DNA of 64,000 bases from Hypomyces perniciosus (Eukaryota; Ascomycota; Sordariomycetes; Hypocreales; Hypocreaceae). Where the stretch lies: contig SPDT01000007.1 in NCBI GenBank assembly GCA_008477525.1, positions 4,712,001 through 4,776,000 on the forward strand, given 5' to 3'. The notes under the pieces were generated by a model. It was not told where the DNA came from and did no database searches. It saw only the letters and a list, made by a program, of their open reading frames with translations. Of this stretch, positions 35,601 through 47,607 are shown piece by piece. A program made the position numbers and the translations under genes. Within the stretch, counting starts at the first letter, position 1. Each line of letters starts with the position of its first letter.

Positions 35601-36991
35601 CCGTTCCATCATTGATCATCGTGCTGAGATGTACACCAAAAGACCCGACGTTAGCCTTTTTCAAGCTGCAATTGGTTGTCCGACGTCCAGGCAGCGTAAC
35701 CACCTGAGCAGCTCTCCAGCGCGCGCCGAAAGACGCCATGGCAGGGCCTCTGGCAGGTTCCAGGTCTCTGGAAAGTATCCCCGGAGCACCGAAGCTGGGG
35801 AGCGTGGTGGTGCTGAGAGCTTCGTTTAGGGCGCGTATTGCGACCTGTATTCAACAAAACGCATGCACAACTTGGAACCGGATGTTTGGTAGGACCTGAT
35901 ACTGTGGACCATAAAAAAGAACACGATACATCACTGAAAGGACGAGATTGTGTGTATGAGAGGCAATAGCCGAGTACGCAAAAAGTACATCCATGGGCGA
36001 TGATGGATGCATCGTGCGGAACAAGTTCGGGCGCAGAGAAGAGAGAAGAAGAGTGGGGAGGATAGGTTTTGACCGCCCACTGATTGATTGATGGATGATT
36101 ACAAGGCGGCCGCTCTCGCTGGTGCTGATGGCATTGATCGGGTCAATACCTGGATAGCACCTGTGGACGAGCTAGCTACCTAAACGCCGTTACCACTGTA
36201 GACGCTGTAGCTTGCGGGATGGAGTGTTTCTGAGGAGCTTCAAGCCCGCGCTGTGATGATGCCAGAGGGTTCAGGAGCTTGCCCAACAGACAGACAGTGT
36301 GCAGCGGAGCTGGCCCAGCCAGGTCAATGGCCCTGAGAACTGCCCTACATGAAGCCCTAGCCCGGCGGGCTGTGAGGCCACAGACAGAACAGAGAGAGGT
36401 GCGGGGTTTTTTTCAGCAGGCTCTCTGGCATGGCCCAATTGATCGATCACTGGACAGGCTGATGGACTGGGCGGGCTGTCCTGCGCAAATTTTTTCTTGC
36501 GCGCCAAAAATGCAGAGGCGCTTAGTGCATTTAACGTACGACCTGGCCTGGAGTGCGTGTGGGAGGGGCACCCAGAAAAAAAAAGCCCACTGCTGCTGCC
36601 GCTTTTGCGCTGATTGCGCACAACCCCAAGCACTCCAGCTCAGGTACTTATTTGGCGCACCGCCCACCACCACCACCCACCAGCCCCCCGAATTTGTTTT
36701 CCCCCGTTCTTCAGCACTCATCCCTCCCATCATCCCCCGAAAACACGGTGCCTGATCCACCACCATTTGCCCTCATCCCGCTATCCAATAAACCTCTTTC
36801 AGCGGGCTTCTGGAACAATCATCGCAACAGCGCATTTGCACCCCTAGCACTGAGCAGAGAGGCCTAAACGCGACGCAACAAACCCCAATCGCCCGCAACC
36901 ACACCACAACTGCGACTCTACTCACGTCTCAGCACAGCACAGCACTATCGCAATATTCTCCCACTAACCACCACCACCACCATAACGCGCA
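32645..36991. other. Divergent 4.3-kb intergenic region
   Basis: Lies between the starts of het-c and the HMG-box gene. No gene is supported. From about 33.6 to 34.9 kb the sequence is clearly AT-richer than the surroundings, with two weak frames (33817-34065 minus, 82 aa; 34494-34682 plus, 62 aa). Neither matches a family I know. The last 400 bp before 36992 are CA/CT-rich with several CCACCACCA blocks, typical of a fungal 5' leader. A CAGACAGACAG run lies near 36285-36295. Confidence 0.5.
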
Positions 36992-38717
36992 ATGCCTCGC
37001 CCGCCCAAGAAGACCGCTGAAGACAAGGCTAAGATGCCTGTCGCAGCTGTTCCTCCTCCCACCATGGTTCCCGCTCCTGTTGTTGCTGGAATCCACCCAG
37101 CAGCACCTGTACCTGTTGCTCCTGGTCTTCCTCAACGCGTCGTTGACAACGAAAGCTTCGTCCGCGTGCGCGATTCGGTAAGTGAGCAAATCTGACAACA
37201 CAATTTCATTCTCTCGCTTCCGCTTTTCTCCCCTCACGTACTGCCGTTTGCGCCGTGCGTTACGCGCCTCGCCTTGATAGAGTGTATATCACGACGCGCC
37301 AGCACCTGGATCACGGGTTCCGCTTGGAATAGACTCGACTCTCATCAGAAGAGAGTCAGAGTCGCAGTCACTATACGAGAGGGACGAGTCTGCCGAGTGG
37401 CAAGCTTGAGTGACGTCGACTGGAGCTGAACTCGCCTCGCGGATGCCTCTTTCTAGGATGTATCCTTGCTGGGCAATCAGCGCAAAAGGAAGCCTGAAAC
37501 CCCCCCTACATGGCAAATTCTACTATGAATTGACACAGGCGGCTTGCTCGCTTTTGCGCCATTCTTTTCTCTTTTTCTTTTTTCTGGCTTTGACGCGCGA
37601 CAAGCAATTCAGGCCCCTCCTTGTTTACATATGGGACCCCGCGCCTCACTAGACCTTGGGAAGCTTATCGCCCAAGGAGCTATGGCCACAGGGCAACAAG
37701 GGTAGCTTTGAACATATGCATCCATCACTCGCATCAAAACTTCACCTGCATTCATTCACTTGACAGAAGCATAGTTGCCTCTTCATTATCATTATCATCA
37801 CTTTTTGGACAGGCTGCTAACAAACTTCTGCTAGGCTGTTGGCCGCCTGACCACCATTTTGGAGCTCTTGCGGTCCTTCACCAACGACTACATCCGTCAG
37901 ACCAATCTGCTCCTTGGCGAGCACACTGCCGAGGTTGCCCCTGGGGATCTGATCAACACATTCGAGAATGCCGCCGCGCAGCTCATCATGCCCCTGCCAG
38001 AGATGGCGCCTCTCGTTGAGGAGAAGAAGGAGCGCAAGAAGCGCACTCATGACCCCAACGCCCCCAAGCGTCCTCTGACCCCTTACTTCCTGTACATGCA
38101 GCATGCTCGTTCCATCATCGCCAACGATCTTGGTGCAGAGGCCCCCAAGGGCGCTGTTCAGGAAGAGGGCCAGCGACGATGGGCAAACATGAAGCCCGAG
38201 GAGAAGCAGGTGAGCAATCCTTCTAGTAGCTATCATAGCAAACCACTTTTTGCTAACCCATATTCAGGGCTGGAACCACGCCTACCAATACAACCTGCGT
38301 TTGTACAATGCCAGGGTTCACTCATACAAGAATGGCAACCCGCTGGCCAAGAACATGAGCGATGAGGAGGCGCTCAAGTATGCCGAGGATTACAGCATCC
38401 CTATGCCCGAGCTCAAGGAGGCCGCCGCTCAAGCAGATGTCCCGGTGAATGATCAGGAAGCCATCGCCGAGCAACTGCAGCAGGTTGCCCCAGTCCCTTC
38501 GGAGGACGAGGAGGAAGAGACTCCTGCCAAGACTCCCAAGAAGCCTGCTTCTGGCCGGAAGCGCAAGACTGCCACCCCTGCAGCCGAGGTAGAGACGCCA
38601 AAGGCCGCACCACCTTCCAGCCCAGACAAGAAGCGGAGAAGGACATCAACCAAGGCCGCCGAGATCGTTCCGGAGGAGCCTAAGAAGTCAGGACGCAAGA
38701 AGACTAAGAGCTCTTAA
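36992..38717 (+). CDS. HMG-box chromatin protein
   Basis: DNA-bending nuclear protein. The coding sequence is join(36992..37177, 37835..38209, 38268..38717), 336 aa, all joins in phase 0. The first intron is 657 nt, very long for this genome, and ends with a GCTAAC branch point and TAG. Residues 1-62 are Pro/Val/Ala-rich. Residues 63-125 form a helical segment (TILELLRSFTNDYIRQTNLL). The single HMG box spans about 137-207, from DPNAPKRPLTPYFLYMQ to YNARVHSYKNG. The C-terminal about 100 residues alternate acidic (PSEDEEEETP) and Lys/Pro-rich AT-hook-like stretches (KKPASGRKRK, DKKRRRTSTK), ending in KSGRKKTKSS, which would act as nuclear localisation and DNA contacts. It resembles the fungal HMG-B/NHP6-related proteins that have an N-terminal helical extension. 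I do not assign a symbol. Confidence 0.92.
37178..37834 (+). other. Unusually long 657-nt first intron of the HMG-box gene
   Basis: Canonical GTAAGT donor and GCTAAC...TAG acceptor. Introns elsewhere in the window are about 50-220 nt. I looked for box C/D or H/ACA snoRNA-like signals and saw nothing convincing. Confidence 0.75.
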
Positions 38718-39398
38718 GTGCCCTTGGCTTATAGGCTGGGCAATTCCTCTCTGTTCCCAAATACCCTGGCATAGGAATAGGGAAAACTTGTCCATCGCAA
38801 GGTTGGTCATTGGTGATTGTGGGCAAACCCCATCCTACCATGGGGAGAACAGCCTTGTGATGACACTGCGTGGACACGGGGTCTACAACTACGGTTGAAG
38901 GAAACAAAGATCCTTTCTCTCAGTCGTTGGGCTCTTGGGTTTGGTTGACTAGGTCGGAAATCATGATACCTCGGGCGAGAAACGGTGTGGGCTCTTGCTT
39001 TGCCATGTCTTTTTGATTTTTCTTTGAAGTTCTTATCCTTGTGTTTGTATGAGGAACGCCCATTTGAACCTTTTCTTTTGTGTTCTCTCTCTGGCAGGGC
39101 GGTCAGTATAAAAGGATTGGGGCTTTTTTATAAACCCGCCCACTTTTGGCGGCAGAGGGTTGGAATGTCTGGTTGTTTGGAAGGGAGGGGATCTGCGTTG
39201 TGCCATGTTTGGGTCCTGATGGCTGTATCTACTGCGCGGTTGAGGGCTCCGTACGTGATAATGAGAGCAATGATTCAGAGTATTTGACCAAGTCTCTTTG
39301 TTATTCACTGTGATGATAACTAGGCTGTTCGTTCACATTTATTATGGTTCGCATGGACTATGTACGATCTTCCCCTTTCAAGAACTCATCAAGGTCGA
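38718..39398. other. Convergent intergenic region
   Basis: Spacer between the 3' ends of the HMG-box gene (plus) and the urease gene (minus). No gene seen. Confidence 0.65.
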
Positions 39399-42314
39399 CT
39401 AATACATATACCACGCCTGCGACAACGGCAAACTCTCCGCCTTCTCCGCCACACAAACCTGTCCATCTGCCTCAACTGTGTAACTCTCTGGATCAACCCT
39501 CATGCGCGGCATGGCGTCATTGAGGCGCATATCGCGCTTGCCGACGGTGCGACACCCCCTCACGGCCTCGACGCGCTTGCGCAGTCCGTATGTTTGCACG
39601 GTGCCAGAGTCGATGGATGCCGCGGAGACGAAGAGCACGCTGGTTTCAGGAACCAGGGGGGCGTACATGGGTCTGGCGATGACGGGTTCAACGGTGGGAA
39701 TGGAGGCGTTGGGATCGCCCTGAAGGAAGCTGTCAGATCTTGATAACGAAACACATGATGGACGACAATAATGGAAAAGGGGGGGCGGGGGGAAGAAGGT
39801 GAACTTACCATCATGGCGGAAGCTATGAGACCGCTTTTAATGACCAGTGAGGGCTTCGTGCCAAACCAAGCTGGATCCCAAACTACCAAGTCTGCCAACT
39901 TGCCCACCTCGACGCTACCTATAAGATGCCCGAAGCCCTGTGCCAGGGCCGGGTTGATAGTGTACTTGCTCACGTAGCGCCTCACTCTGAAGTTGTCTGC
40001 CCCTGTGCCCTCATCCTCAGGAAGCGGCCCTCGCTGCATTTTGTTCTTGTGCGCCGTATTCCACGTCCGCAGAACAACCTCGCCACATCGTCCCATGGCC
40101 TGCGAGTCAGAGCTCATCATGCTAATGGCACCAAGGTCATGCATTACGTCCTCGGCGGCAATGGTCTCTTCGCGGATGCGACTCTCGGCAAAGGCCACAT
40201 CCTCGGGGATATCCTTAGACAGGTGATGGCAGACCATGAGCATGTCGAGGTGCTCGTCGATCGTGTTGCATGTGTAAGGACGAGTTGGATTAGTCGACGA
40301 GGGGAGCACATTTGGATGCTCGACAACAGAGATGATGTCCGGGGCGTGGCCGCCGCCAGCGCCTTCGGTATGGTATGTGTGAATAGTGCGGCCCTTGAAA
40401 GCACCAACAGTCGCTTCAACGAAGCCCGACTCGTTAAGTGTGTCAGTATGGATGAGACACTGGACATCGAGCTCGTCACAGACTGTGAGGCATGCGTCGA
40501 TCGCAGCTGGGGTGGCACCCCAATCTTCGTGAATCTTGAGACCGCACGCGCCAGCGATGACTTGCTCGCGCAAGGGCTCATGACCACTATCGTTGCCCTT
40601 GCCAGTAATACCTACATTGACTGGCAGTGCATCGCAAGCCCTGAGCATTTGCCGCATGTAATTCTTTCCAGGGGTGCATGTCGTTGCGTTGGTACCGGCA
40701 CTGAAAAGGGGTGTAAGCCTTGATGATCGAATGATGCAAATTGAAGCGAAGGACAAACTCAAGGGAAAGGGGTTTCAATGAGGAGACAATCAGTACGGAA
40801 ATGACTTTAACCCACCTAGGGCCTACACCACCACCAAGCAGTGTGGTGACGCCAGATGCAAGGGACTCCATCGCCTGTTGCGGACAGATGAAGTGAATGT
40901 GCGTATCGATGCCTCCAGCCGTGATGATCTTACCTTCACCGGCCACGACGTCTGTGCAGCTTCCGACAACCATGTCAGGCGACACGCCGTCCATAACGTC
41001 CGGGTTACCTGCCTTGCCAATACCAACGATATGCCCATGTTTGACACCAATGTCGGCCTTGTAAATGCCGGTCCAGTCCACCACAAGCGCATTGGTTATC
41101 ACCAAGTCCAGCGATTCAGCGTCTGGCCGACCCGTGGCTTGGCCCATACCCTCACGGATTGTCTTGCCGCCGCCAAACTTGCATTCATCGCCATAGACAG
41201 TAAAGTCCCTCTCTACTTTGATCCATAACTCCGTGTTGCCTAGTCGGACAAGGTCACCAGTTGTTGGGCCAAACATCGTAGCGTAGGCTCCGCGGTCCAT
41301 CTCGAACTTGCCAACGTCCCCGAAATCGAAATCGCCTTCGGGCTCGGGTATGTGCGCAAAACCGGCTTGCTGCAACCTGCTGACGATTTCATCGACCCGC
41401 CAATGCTCGACACCGCCAGTGGCTAGGTTGTTGCCGCCACGAATGACCTTGTTGCCTCCAATCTCTACCAGTGTTACCCTCTTGGTGTCCCCAGGCTCGA
41501 AGCGAACTGATGTTCCAGCAGCAATGTCGAGTCGGAAGCCATAAGCCTTGGCTCTGTCGAATTCCAGTTGTGGATTTGTCTCGATGAAGTGATAATGCGA
41601 ACCTACCTGGATGGGCCGATCACCCTTGCTCGTCACACGGAGCCTGACCCTCTTACGATTCTCATTCATGACGATCCTTTCCTTGACTGCGACAACAACG
41701 CCGGGTTGCTTGATAGGATCATAGTCCTCATTTGGGGGGAGGGGGAATTTGCTGTTGTCTGGGATAGGGAGAAAGCTCCCATACAAAGCATCTTCAATGT
41801 TGCCATCGTCAGAGCAAATGGGATTGTGCACAGTGACAAGATATGTGCCTGTAGGGAACGTGCCCTCGACTTGGATCTGGTGCAGAGTAGTGCAGACCGA
41901 TGGCAGAACGTGGCGACGGCCTAGCATCTTGGCGCCGCGAGCCATGAGGTCAGAGACATTGTAATGGCCATCACGGATGAGCTCGTGGAGGCTATTGGCA
42001 ATGAGGGCCTTGGAACGGATCAATCAATCAGTATTGCATTGCATTGCATTGCATTGCATGTAGCCGAAGATGAGAGTTCAATCGAGCATACCGTTGCCTC
42101 AGAGTGGTTCAGCCTGACGCCTCTAGCGAGCCGTCTCTGGGCCAGAAAGCCAACCTGAGAGATGACAAGCTTATCGATCTACAAAGAAGCATGCGAGGTG
42201 CAAAATGTTAGCCAAATCAAGGGTTAAGAGTGTACTCCATCCATAGTGGAGATGGATGGTTGGACACGGACGCCAAGCATGCAAAGCACGCACCTCTTTC
42301 GGCACGAGATTCAT
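39399..42314 (-). CDS. Urease, single-chain nickel enzyme
   Basis: Hydrolyses urea to ammonia and carbamate in the cytosol, supplying nitrogen. The coding sequence is complement(39399..39719, 39809..40700, 40816..42008, 42092..42178, 42294..42314), 837 aa, the usual length for fungal and plant urease with the gamma, beta and alpha parts fused. Exon 1 encodes only MNLVPKE. Numbering runs one behind jack bean urease. Nickel ligands are His406, His408 (THIHF), the carbamylated Lys489 (LKIHEDWG), His518 (HTDTLNE), His544 ([15 protein letters not shown]) and Asp632 (SSDSQAMGR). The flap carries Cys591 and His592 (MVCHHL). All are intact, so the enzyme should be active if nickel and accessory proteins are available. 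Urease accessory genes are not in this window. The second intron contains an (ATTGC)5 repeat. Confidence 0.97.
42033..42057. repeat. (ATTGC)5 pentanucleotide repeat in urease intron 2
   Basis: Five perfect ATTGC units on the plus strand inside the 83-nt intron (42009-42091). The repeat occupies a third of the intron, between donor and branch point. Confidence 0.9.
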
Positions 42315-43093
42315 GGCTATTGCGCGCAGATCCTGAAATTCAACGATATTGCCTTAGAAAACCAGAGCATACGAGTCGCATAGCATCGCGATGCAGAAAC
42401 CAGAGAGACGAGAAGATTAGTGTTCAGTGTTGCTGCCCATAGATAAGACTTCCCCGCCACAGAGGATTCCGACCTCCGACTGCCGACCTGCTGCATTTGT
42501 CGCGATAAGGATAGGATTGGTGGATAGATAGGATGGCTAATACGAAGTAGAAACACTAGACATTCTCAGCACCACAATGTACCTGCATGCATTCGGATCC
42601 TTCTGAACTTGTGAACCATCTAGAGAACAGACGAGTTTGAGAATGAAACGACAGAGTTGAGAAATAACCAACATCTTAGAAATCGATCTGATGTTACACT
42701 GCACATGTAATGTGGAGTTGGGGACCACTCAAAGCTCTCCAACACACGTATAATTGGCATTACGAGATCCCTGCTCGCAGTGTTATGCAGTCCTACCTAT
42801 AATACCGACCAGCCAACCACCATACATGTCGATGGAGTGCTCGCCTCAGATGGACTTGATCTGCTCTATGCAGCAAATAAATAAAAAGAGCTAATATTCA
42901 GTTGTACCTAACTAATCACACATCAAAAGGTATTGTTGCCGCCCTGCTTCCAGCATCCAGGCCGCAGCATCAGAACCACAAACGCCTATCTAACCGGAAC
43001 TCCATGGCCATGGCCACGGCCTTTTCTGTCACACATATTCGTTCCGCAGATATCAAACCGTAACGCCAAACCTACCTCCTCCGTCCGTCCGCT
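42315..43093. promoter_or_regulatory. Urease upstream region
   Basis: Carries the urease promoter (leftward) and the 3' flank of ADA3. No gene seen. Confidence 0.55.
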
Positions 43094-45099
43094 TTACTCT
43101 TCCTCAACCTCTTCATCCCACTGCTCCTTCTCCCTCTTGACAAACTCTGCCATCTCTGCGGGCTTGAAAATAGAACTGCCCGGATCCTCTACTCGTGGGA
43201 CTTTGCCTAAACTCTCATCATCAAAGACCGACCCAATGGTGTCGATCCACCGTCTTCGCCGCTCCATAAGCGTCTTCGTCAGGTCTCCTATTCCTGGCCG
43301 TGCCATGCCTGCCGCACCACCAAAAAAGTGGCTGCCTCCACCCGCGCCGCCAGGGCGCTTCGACTTCTTACTCTTCCCCATGGTCCGAGTTCTCTTGAGG
43401 TATGCGGCGTTGACTTGCGAGTCGAGATCTTCGAGGATGGTCTGGTATTCCTGGTGAGCCATTCGCTCCCGCACTAGGTCCATCAACCGCGCCTTGCGCG
43501 CGCCGTTGATCAACATCTGCTCCTTTAGACGGGTTTGCAGTACTCGTAATCTGCCGGCAACCTCATCGTCAAAGTGCCCATCGTACTCGCCTTCGAATCC
43601 TTCCTGTGGAAGAAACCCGATGTGTCTCAGCTCCTGCTTGAGCCGCTCGTCCACTTGTGCGTACTCCAACTTCGGATGAGTTGCCTTCTTCCATGCCTCC
43701 GTCGACGACTCGGTCATGTAGGCCGCCGGAGGGACTGGATTAGACTTGTCGTCTGCGATACCGTTCTGCTCCTCTGCATTGACATCGCCGTTCATGCTGA
43801 CATCGCCGTTGGTAACGCCATTAGTAGTTGGCTTATCATCTGATGACTGTATGCGACTCTCTGGTCGTAAAGCTTGCAGTAGCCGTGACGCCAATGGCCC
43901 AATAGACAATGCATCCGTCTCCGCAACGCTGTCAGTCATATTCTCAATGCTGCCGCGAGGTTGATTTGGTGGCGCCTTATCGCGATTCTGTTGGGGGGAA
44001 TCAACCGACATGGCACCGTCCTCCTCAGCCCATATCTCGGTATAGTGCCTCTTACCGCGCTTCGGCATGACAAACGGAGTCATGCGATCGCCTCGCTCCC
44101 GCAAAAATGCTAGATCTTCCTCAGAAAATGGTCTAAAGTATGGATCTATGTAAGATGAAAATGTTGAGAAGTTGATCTGGCTGCTCGGCTTCGCATTGCT
44201 AAAGTCCTTGTCTGGCGGATCACCAGCGATCCTGTCTGCAAGATCACTCCTGGGGTACACTGCGACGGAGAAGATCCTCTTCTTTTCTTCTTCCGACATG
44301 CCATCGTGTACAGGTAGGATTTCGTAAACGGTAGGATCTGGAAAGGTCGAAGGGTCTTCGCCGAAGGTCTGCGCCTGGGGTAGCTCGCGCTTTGGTGGTG
44401 CACCTTCATCTTCTGAGCTCGACTCTTCCTCTTCATTCTCCTCTTTCTTAGTCTTTTCGTCTACTTCCATGGCGGATGGAGAGGCGGCGGCGATAGGCGA
44501 AAGGGATGAGCTGGCATCGTCGTTGTCGCGCGCGTGCTTGCGCTTTGAATCTCTCAGCGGAGACGATTGTTCTGTCGCAAAATCCTGATTAGCACGAATA
44601 ACCCCACATATAGTTACAAGGATGCCGACGTTGTCGCGCACAGGGTGTAGGATCGCATACCGTGGTTGCCACCGTCCGGCGCCAATGAATCAGAACCCTT
44701 CTTTCTCTTGTGCTTAGGCTTCTTACCATCCTGCTCGCCTTCGATGCGCAAATCGTCCGGACGCTTCTTACGCTCGTCTGCCAGATATCTCATTCCCCGG
44801 TCATAAAACGTGGAGCGCTTCTCCATAATGTTGATGAGCGTCTTCAGCTTGTCAAGCATGCCATCGATGCTCCGCGAGTCGGGGATCATGGCGTTAGAAG
44901 CGCCTGGGTCCACCACGTTATCATATGTCAGGTTTGCGAAAAGTATAACCCTCGTGTTGAGATAATCCGGATCGTAAAACTCTTGAGGTGGAAGGCTGGA
45001 CGCTGGGGCCGGAACGGGCGTCGAGTTGCGGCTTGGTTTCGGCATGGCGGCGGAATTCTTCTTGCCAGTTCCTTTCTGGCCAGACCCAGGAGGAGCCAT
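43094..45099 (-). CDS. ADA3/NGG1, adaptor subunit of the SAGA histone acetyltransferase module
   Basis: Nuclear protein that joins ADA2 and GCN5 in the SAGA/ADA acetyltransferase module and supports transcription activation. The coding sequence is complement(43094..44571, 44661..45099), 638 aa, with an 89-nt intron (GTATGC donor, phase 1). The N-terminal region has [20 protein letters not shown] at about residues 41-60 and a helical [20 protein letters not shown] segment. A long acidic/Ser-rich linker follows ([14 protein letters not shown]). The C-terminal ADA3 domain is the best identifier: [48 protein letters not shown] and a final [15 protein letters not shown]. It lies head to head with the GH47 mannosidase gene, 732 bp apart. 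Confidence 0.9.
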
Positions 45100-45831
45100 G
45101 ATGGCGCGTGCAAGTACCGAGCGCTATCTCTTCATAGACCAATCTGCGCTGTGTTGATGATGTGAGAAATGAAATGCTTCTTGGGGTGGAGCGAACATTA
45201 CACTGTCACGTTCAAACGTCATGTTAGTGACGCATTAGTAGTAGTGAAATAGAGGATTATGGAGGAGGGAAAACATTTTTTCCGCTACTATCATATTAGG
45301 TAAGCCATTAGTAGACAGTATGACCGTGGCGAAGCAGCTCTTCATGGTTAAGATTTCGAGAATCCGAAAGTGGCCTTACTTAAATGTTTTGGATATTTGA
45401 ATGAAATTGTCTTATTCTTGATTTATTAAATTCGGCTGATATAACCCGGCTTTATTAATCCATGTACGTTGCTGTCAATTATCTGCCTGCCACCACTCCA
45501 CTAAGGTTCAAGGTCACCCAGTGCCTTGGGCCTTTGTCCGTGAGTCTTACAAGGCACCTGTGTCTTTATCAGAATACTGAAGCAGCCTTCATTCAGACGC
45601 ATCCTCCCCTACTACAGCAGGATTCACCCTTCTGACTTTTGTCTTCTTCTAGTCAGAAGATATTTCATGTTCAAGTTCGCTCTGAGCCTTTAAACGTGAG
45701 GCCAAGACATGATCGTCAGCATTGCAGGCTAAAGCCACAACCCGCTCCCCCTCTCTCAGAGAGCCGCCGTCCTCGTCAACATTCATATCAAGAGATTGAG
45801 AACATACTATCATCCTCATTCGTCTTCCAGA
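45100..45831. promoter_or_regulatory. Divergent promoter, ADA3 and GH47 mannosidase
   Basis: A 732-bp spacer between two start codons. An AT-rich middle (about 45240-45480) is followed by a CT-rich leader before 45832. No gene seen. Confidence 0.55.
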
Positions 45832-47607
45832 ATGATAGCTGGTCGGAGAAAAATCGTCGTGGTGATTCTAGCGCTTATCACGGTTTTTCTTCTATGGAAA
45901 GGTTTCGGAAGCTCAGCATACAGCTCACCACCACCAAGCAAGGACACAGTTGGTGAAGGCGCCAAAAGCCATTTCCCAGACGATGATTTCGTTTGGCGAA
46001 ATATCAAGTATGACTATCCAGTCAGATCATTTCGAGCCCTTCCCAAAGCACCTAGCGCCCGTCTTCCCAAGGTCCAAAATATTAAATTTCCCCCGGAATC
46101 TTCGTCTGACAGAGAGACACGCCTGACGCGCCGAAAGGCGATCAAGGATGCATTCGTGAGGTCCTGGGACGCGTACAGGAAGCATGCATGGCTCCGCGAC
46201 GAGGTCACACCCATCACCGGCAAGGATAAAGAAACATTTGGTGGATGGGGCGCGACACTGGTTGACTCGCTGGATACGCTCTGGATTATGGACATGAAGA
46301 ATGAGTTTAATGAAGCTGTCGAAGCCACACATCGGAACATCTCATTCGCTACTACTGTAGCCAACTGGATCAACGTCTTCGAGACAAACATCAGATTTCT
46401 AGGCGGTCTGTTGTCTGCTTACGATCTGAGCGGTGATGAGCGGCTTCTTCATAAGGCCAGAGATGTGGGCGATATGCTCTACAAGGCATTTGACACCCCC
46501 AACCACTTGCCCGTGACTCGATGGGACACCCATGCCGCTGCCCGCGGCGACAAGCAAGTCGCTTCAGCCTCTACTCTCGTTGCGGAAATTGGCTCCCTCA
46601 GCATGGAGTTTACTCGATTAAGTCTCGTCACTGAGGACCCCAAGTATCACGATGCAATCCAGCGCATCAGCGAGCTCTTCCTTGCGTCTCAGAAGAAGAC
46701 CAAGCTTCCGGGGATGTGGCCGATAGTTGTGAACGCAGCAGAGAAACAGTTTGCCGGGGGTGTCGATTTCACTCTCGGCGGCATGGCAGACAGCACCTTC
46801 GAGTATTTGGCCAAGATGGTTGCGCTCTTGGGTGATAGGGACTCCATCTATCGTGGCATGTATCTCCTCAGCATGGAAACAGCCGAGAAGCACCTCTTCT
46901 TTCGCCCAATGATCCCGGGGGCAGACGACATTCTATTTTCTGGCCATGTTCATGTATATGGCGACGGAGAGAATCTTCACACGAAGACCGGGCACTTGAA
47001 CTGTTTCGTTGGTGGCATGCTGGCGCTAGGAGGGCAGATTATGGCTAAGCAGACGCACGTCGACTTGGGAGCCAAGATTACACGGGGATGCATCTGGGCA
47101 TATGAAGCCATGAAAACTGGCGTTATGCCGGAGCTGTTTCATCTCGCGGCTTGCGAGGATATTTCCTCGTGCAAATGGAACGAAACACGATGGCATGCCC
47201 TGGTTGGCAGTGAGAATGACAACAAGGAGAGCGAAGACATCATAAAGCAACAGCGCCTGCCAAAGGGATTCACGAAGATGTTGGACACGAGGTATATCCT
47301 CCGACCCGAAGCAATCGAGAGTGTGTTCGTCATGTACCGCGTCACTGGCGATCCGTATTGGCAGGAGAAGGCGTGGAAGATGTGGCTGGCAATTGACAAG
47401 CTGACACACACAGAGCTGGCCTACAGTGCGGTGAATGATGTCAGTGTTGGGGAGGGAGAAGACGCCCGCAAGAGCGATTCGATGGAGAGCTTCTGGCTGG
47501 GCGAGACGTTGAAGTATTTCTATCTGATTTTCTCCGAGCCTGATTTGATAAGCTTGGACGACTGGGTGTTTAACACAGAAGCGCATCCATTCAAACGACT
47601 GGGATAA
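45832..47607 (+). CDS. Class I alpha-1,2-mannosidase (GH47)
   Basis: Trims alpha-1,2-linked mannose from N-glycans in the ER or Golgi. It is a single exon of 591 aa. The ATG at 45832 opens a type II membrane anchor: a short basic tail MIAGRRK, then a membrane segment at about 8-22 (IVVVILALITVFLLW). A Ser/Pro stem precedes the catalytic domain, which runs from about residue 95 to the end. Family motifs are WGATLVDSLDTLWIMDM (about 139-155), VFETNIRFLGGLLSAYDLS (about 182-200), RPEAIESVFVMYRVTGDP and ESFWLGETLKYFYLIFSEP, ending in NTEAHPFKR, whose Thr binds calcium in the family. Catalytic acidic residues in the FETN and RPEAIES motifs are present. An N-glycosylation site NIS lies near residue 169. 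Golgi versus ER cannot be decided from sequence alone. Confidence 0.94.
   Translation: MIAGRRKIVVVILALITVFLLWKGFGSSAYSSPPPSKDTVGEGAKSHFPDDDFVWRNIKYDYPVRSFRALPKAPSARLPKVQNIKFPPESSSDRETRLTRRKAIKDAFVRSWDAYRKHAWLRDEVTPITGKDKETFGGWGATLVDSLDTLWIMDMKNEFNEAVEATHRNISFATTVANWINVFETNIRFLGGLLSAYDLSGDERLLHKARDVGDMLYKAFDTPNHLPVTRWDTHAAARGDKQVASASTLVAEIGSLSMEFTRLSLVTEDPKYHDAIQRISELFLASQKKTKLPGMWPIVVNAAEKQFAGGVDFTLGGMADSTFEYLAKMVALLGDRDSIYRGMYLLSMETAEKHLFFRPMIPGADDILFSGHVHVYGDGENLHTKTGHLNCFVGGMLALGGQIMAKQTHVDLGAKITRGCIWAYEAMKTGVMPELFHLAACEDISSCKWNETRWHALVGSENDNKESEDIIKQQRLPKGFTKMLDTRYILRPEAIESVFVMYRVTGDPYWQEKAWKMWLAIDKLTHTELAYSAVNDVSVGEGEDARKSDSMESFWLGETLKYFYLIFSEPDLISLDDWVFNTEAHPFKRLG

Noticed and set aside
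36413..36766. 117-codon minus-strand frame before the HMG gene
   Set aside because: Lies in the CA-rich leader region; Trp/Gly-rich random translation without signals.
39926..40723. 265-codon plus-strand frame
   Set aside because: Antisense shadow of urease exon 4.
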